Shown here: in pieces, positions 6,294-7,076 of the stretch
Numbering within the stretch: the stretch's first letter is position 1
How the letters are laid out: every line of letters starts with the position of its first letter
Assembly (NCBI GenBank): GCA_945861195.1
Contig: CAMATS010000113.1
Location: forward strand, 1-7,076
DNA length: 7,076 bases
Reading direction: 5' to 3'
Source: Rhodoferax sp. OV413
GTDB taxonomy: Bacteria; Pseudomonadota; Gammaproteobacteria; Burkholderiales; Burkholderiaceae_C
Made by a program: the position numbers and the translations under genes
The notes under the pieces: generated by a model
Seen by the model: the letters and a program-made list of their open reading frames with translations, nothing else
The model's database searches: none
Told to the model about the DNA's origin: nothing

Positions 6294-6773
6294 TCACAGC
6301 CCTGCAGTAGCCGCCAAAAACCGCGGCAGCATCAAAATTGCCTCGGCGTTAGAGGGGGAAAAACAGCTGCTCGCGGCCTGCTGGTAAGGCAGCCACTGCC
6401 AGGCACTGTGTTCGCGCGGGTTCAGGCGCACCGGCCCGGCCACGGGCACCCTCAGACCAAACAGATGCTCGGTGTTGCGCGTCACACCTGGCGCATAGCG
6501 ATGTTGCCAGCGGGGATAAATGTCGTACACATTCTCCAGCTGCCAGTCCTGCAGCGCACCGGCCAGTGCGAAGTCTGGCGCGCAGTCGATACCGGTTTCC
6601 TCCCAGACTTCGCGCACCGCAGTCTGCCAGTAGGCTTCTTCTGGCGCATCTTTGCTGCCGGTCACCGACTGCCAGAAATCAGCAACATCGGCCCGACGGA
6701 TCAGCAAGACCTCCAGCGCCGGGGTGTGTATCACCACCAGCACCGATTCGGGAATCTTGAAGGTATTGGCCAT
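6294..6773 (-). CDS. nudB: Dihydroneopterin triphosphate diphosphatase (Nudix)
   Basis: NudB removes pyrophosphate from dihydroneopterin triphosphate, the product of FolE, in folate synthesis. The 159-residue protein carries a perfect Nudix box at 39-62: GSKDAPE, seven residues, then REVWEETGI. The upstream stretch FKIPESVLVVIHT and the downstream NVYDIYPRWQHRYAPGVTRNTEH are typical of NudB rather than of general MutT proteins; E. coli NudB is of similar length. It follows aspS directly, an arrangement also known in E. coli. The ATG at 6773 lies one base after the T-tract of an intercistronic hairpin, and the only Shine-Dalgarno-like AGGGG is partly in the hairpin loop. Its TGA stop (6296-6294) overlaps an ATG as TGATG, the kind of junction expected for coupling to the next gene, which here is only a remnant. 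Confidence 0.93.
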   Translation of the reverse strand: MANTFKIPESVLVVIHTPALEVLLIRRADVADFWQSVTGSKDAPEEAYWQTAVREVWEETGIDCAPDFALAGALQDWQLENVYDIYPRWQHRYAPGVTRNTEHLFGLRVPVAGPVRLNPREHSAWQWLPYQQAASSCFSPSNAEAILMLPRFLAATAGL

Positions 6774-6774
6774 G

Positions 6775-6797
6775 AAAAGGGCGCCCCTAGAGCGCCC
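6775..6797 (-). terminator. Hairpin plus T-tract after aspS, abutting the nudB start
   Basis: On the minus strand GGGCGC (6797-6792), the loop TCTAGGG, and GCGCCC (6784-6779) form a perfect 6-bp GC stem followed by TTTT (6778-6775). This is the form of a weak rho-independent terminator for aspS. It ends one base before the nudB ATG, and the loop carries AGGG, so it could instead, or also, control nudB translation. Confidence 0.6.
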
Positions 6798-6848
6798 GGT
6801 GATTCTGCCTCAGGCTTGCCGCAGTGCCCAGGCTTTGCTTCAGATTGG

Positions 6849-7076
6849 CTAGGCGACTTCGGCGTTGCGTAACCTGATGTGCAGCTCGCGCAGCTGTTTT
6901 TCATCGACCAGGCCGGGCGCCTGGGTCAGCAGGCACTGGGCTCGCTGCGTCTTGGGGAAGGCAATCACATCACGAATCGAATCTGCGCCGGTCATCAGCG
7001 TCACGATCCGGTCTAGGCCAAAGGCTATGCCACCATGGGGCGGCGCGCCATACTGCAAGGCATCAAGCAAAAAGCC
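6849..7076 (-). CDS. aspS: Aspartyl-tRNA synthetase, C-terminal end
   Basis: This is the last 75 codons of a class II aspartyl-tRNA synthetase (AspRS charges tRNA-Asp, or tRNA-Asp and tRNA-Asn in non-discriminating forms), open at the right edge and ending in TAG at 6851-6849. Class II motif 3 is clear: PPHGGIAFGLDRIVTLMTG with the ATP-binding arginine, followed by ADSIRDVIAFPKTQRAQCLLTQAP, the signature of bacterial-type AspRS. The tail EKQLRELHIRLRN is also standard. The catalytic core and anticodon-binding domain lie outside the window. nudB starts 75 bp downstream, after the hairpin at 6775-6797. Confidence 0.97.
   Translation of the reverse strand, partial: GFLLDALQYGAPPHGGIAFGLDRIVTLMTGADSIRDVIAFPKTQRAQCLLTQAPGLVDEKQLRELHIRLRNAEVA

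Noticed and set aside
6153..6872. 239-codon plus-strand open frame across nudB and the gene remnant
   Set aside because: It lies opposite nudB and the ends of clsB and aspS, resembles no family, and has the low-complexity look of a shadow frame.

Overview
The window reads as chromosomal DNA of a betaproteobacterium, most likely Comamonadaceae (Rhodoferax/Polaromonas/Limnohabitans-like). This rests on moderately high GC, tightly packed genes, the character of FolE, ClsB, NudB and the S41 peptidase, and the aspS-nudB adjacency that is also known from Escherichia coli. The taxonomic call is from recall, not from a search. No mobile element, tRNA, rRNA or CRISPR array is visible.

Layout. Positions 1-2919 are read rightwards: the C-terminal end of an S41 (CtpA-type) processing protease, a MoeB/ThiF/HesA-type E1-like adenylyltransferase, a soluble GGDEF diguanylate cyclase with intact active and inhibitory sites, and a MinD/ParA/FlhG-like P-loop ATPase. 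Positions 2909-7076 are read leftwards; in transcription order these are the end of aspS, nudB, a 36-codon remnant of an endonuclease/exonuclease/phosphatase-family gene, clsB (cardiolipin synthase), folE (GTP cyclohydrolase I), a stand-alone BLUF blue-light photoreceptor, and a DUF429 protein. The two blocks meet tail to tail with an 11-bp overlap of coding ends.

How they fit. FolE and NudB catalyse consecutive early steps of folate/pterin synthesis (GTP to dihydroneopterin triphosphate to the monophosphate) and lie in the same leftward gene run. folE, BLUF and DUF429 are so tightly joined (3-bp gap, then an 8-bp overlap) that they are probably co-translated, placing a photoreceptor between a pterin-synthesis enzyme and a protein of unknown function. 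A hairpin with a T-tract lies between aspS and nudB and ends against the nudB start codon; its loop carries a Shine-Dalgarno-like AGGG.

The most useful observations are the gene remnant at 6182-6292, the folE-BLUF-DUF429 unit, and the aspS/nudB hairpin. I see no convincing wholly new system: most genes belong to known families, and the novelty lies in arrangement and in gene decay.
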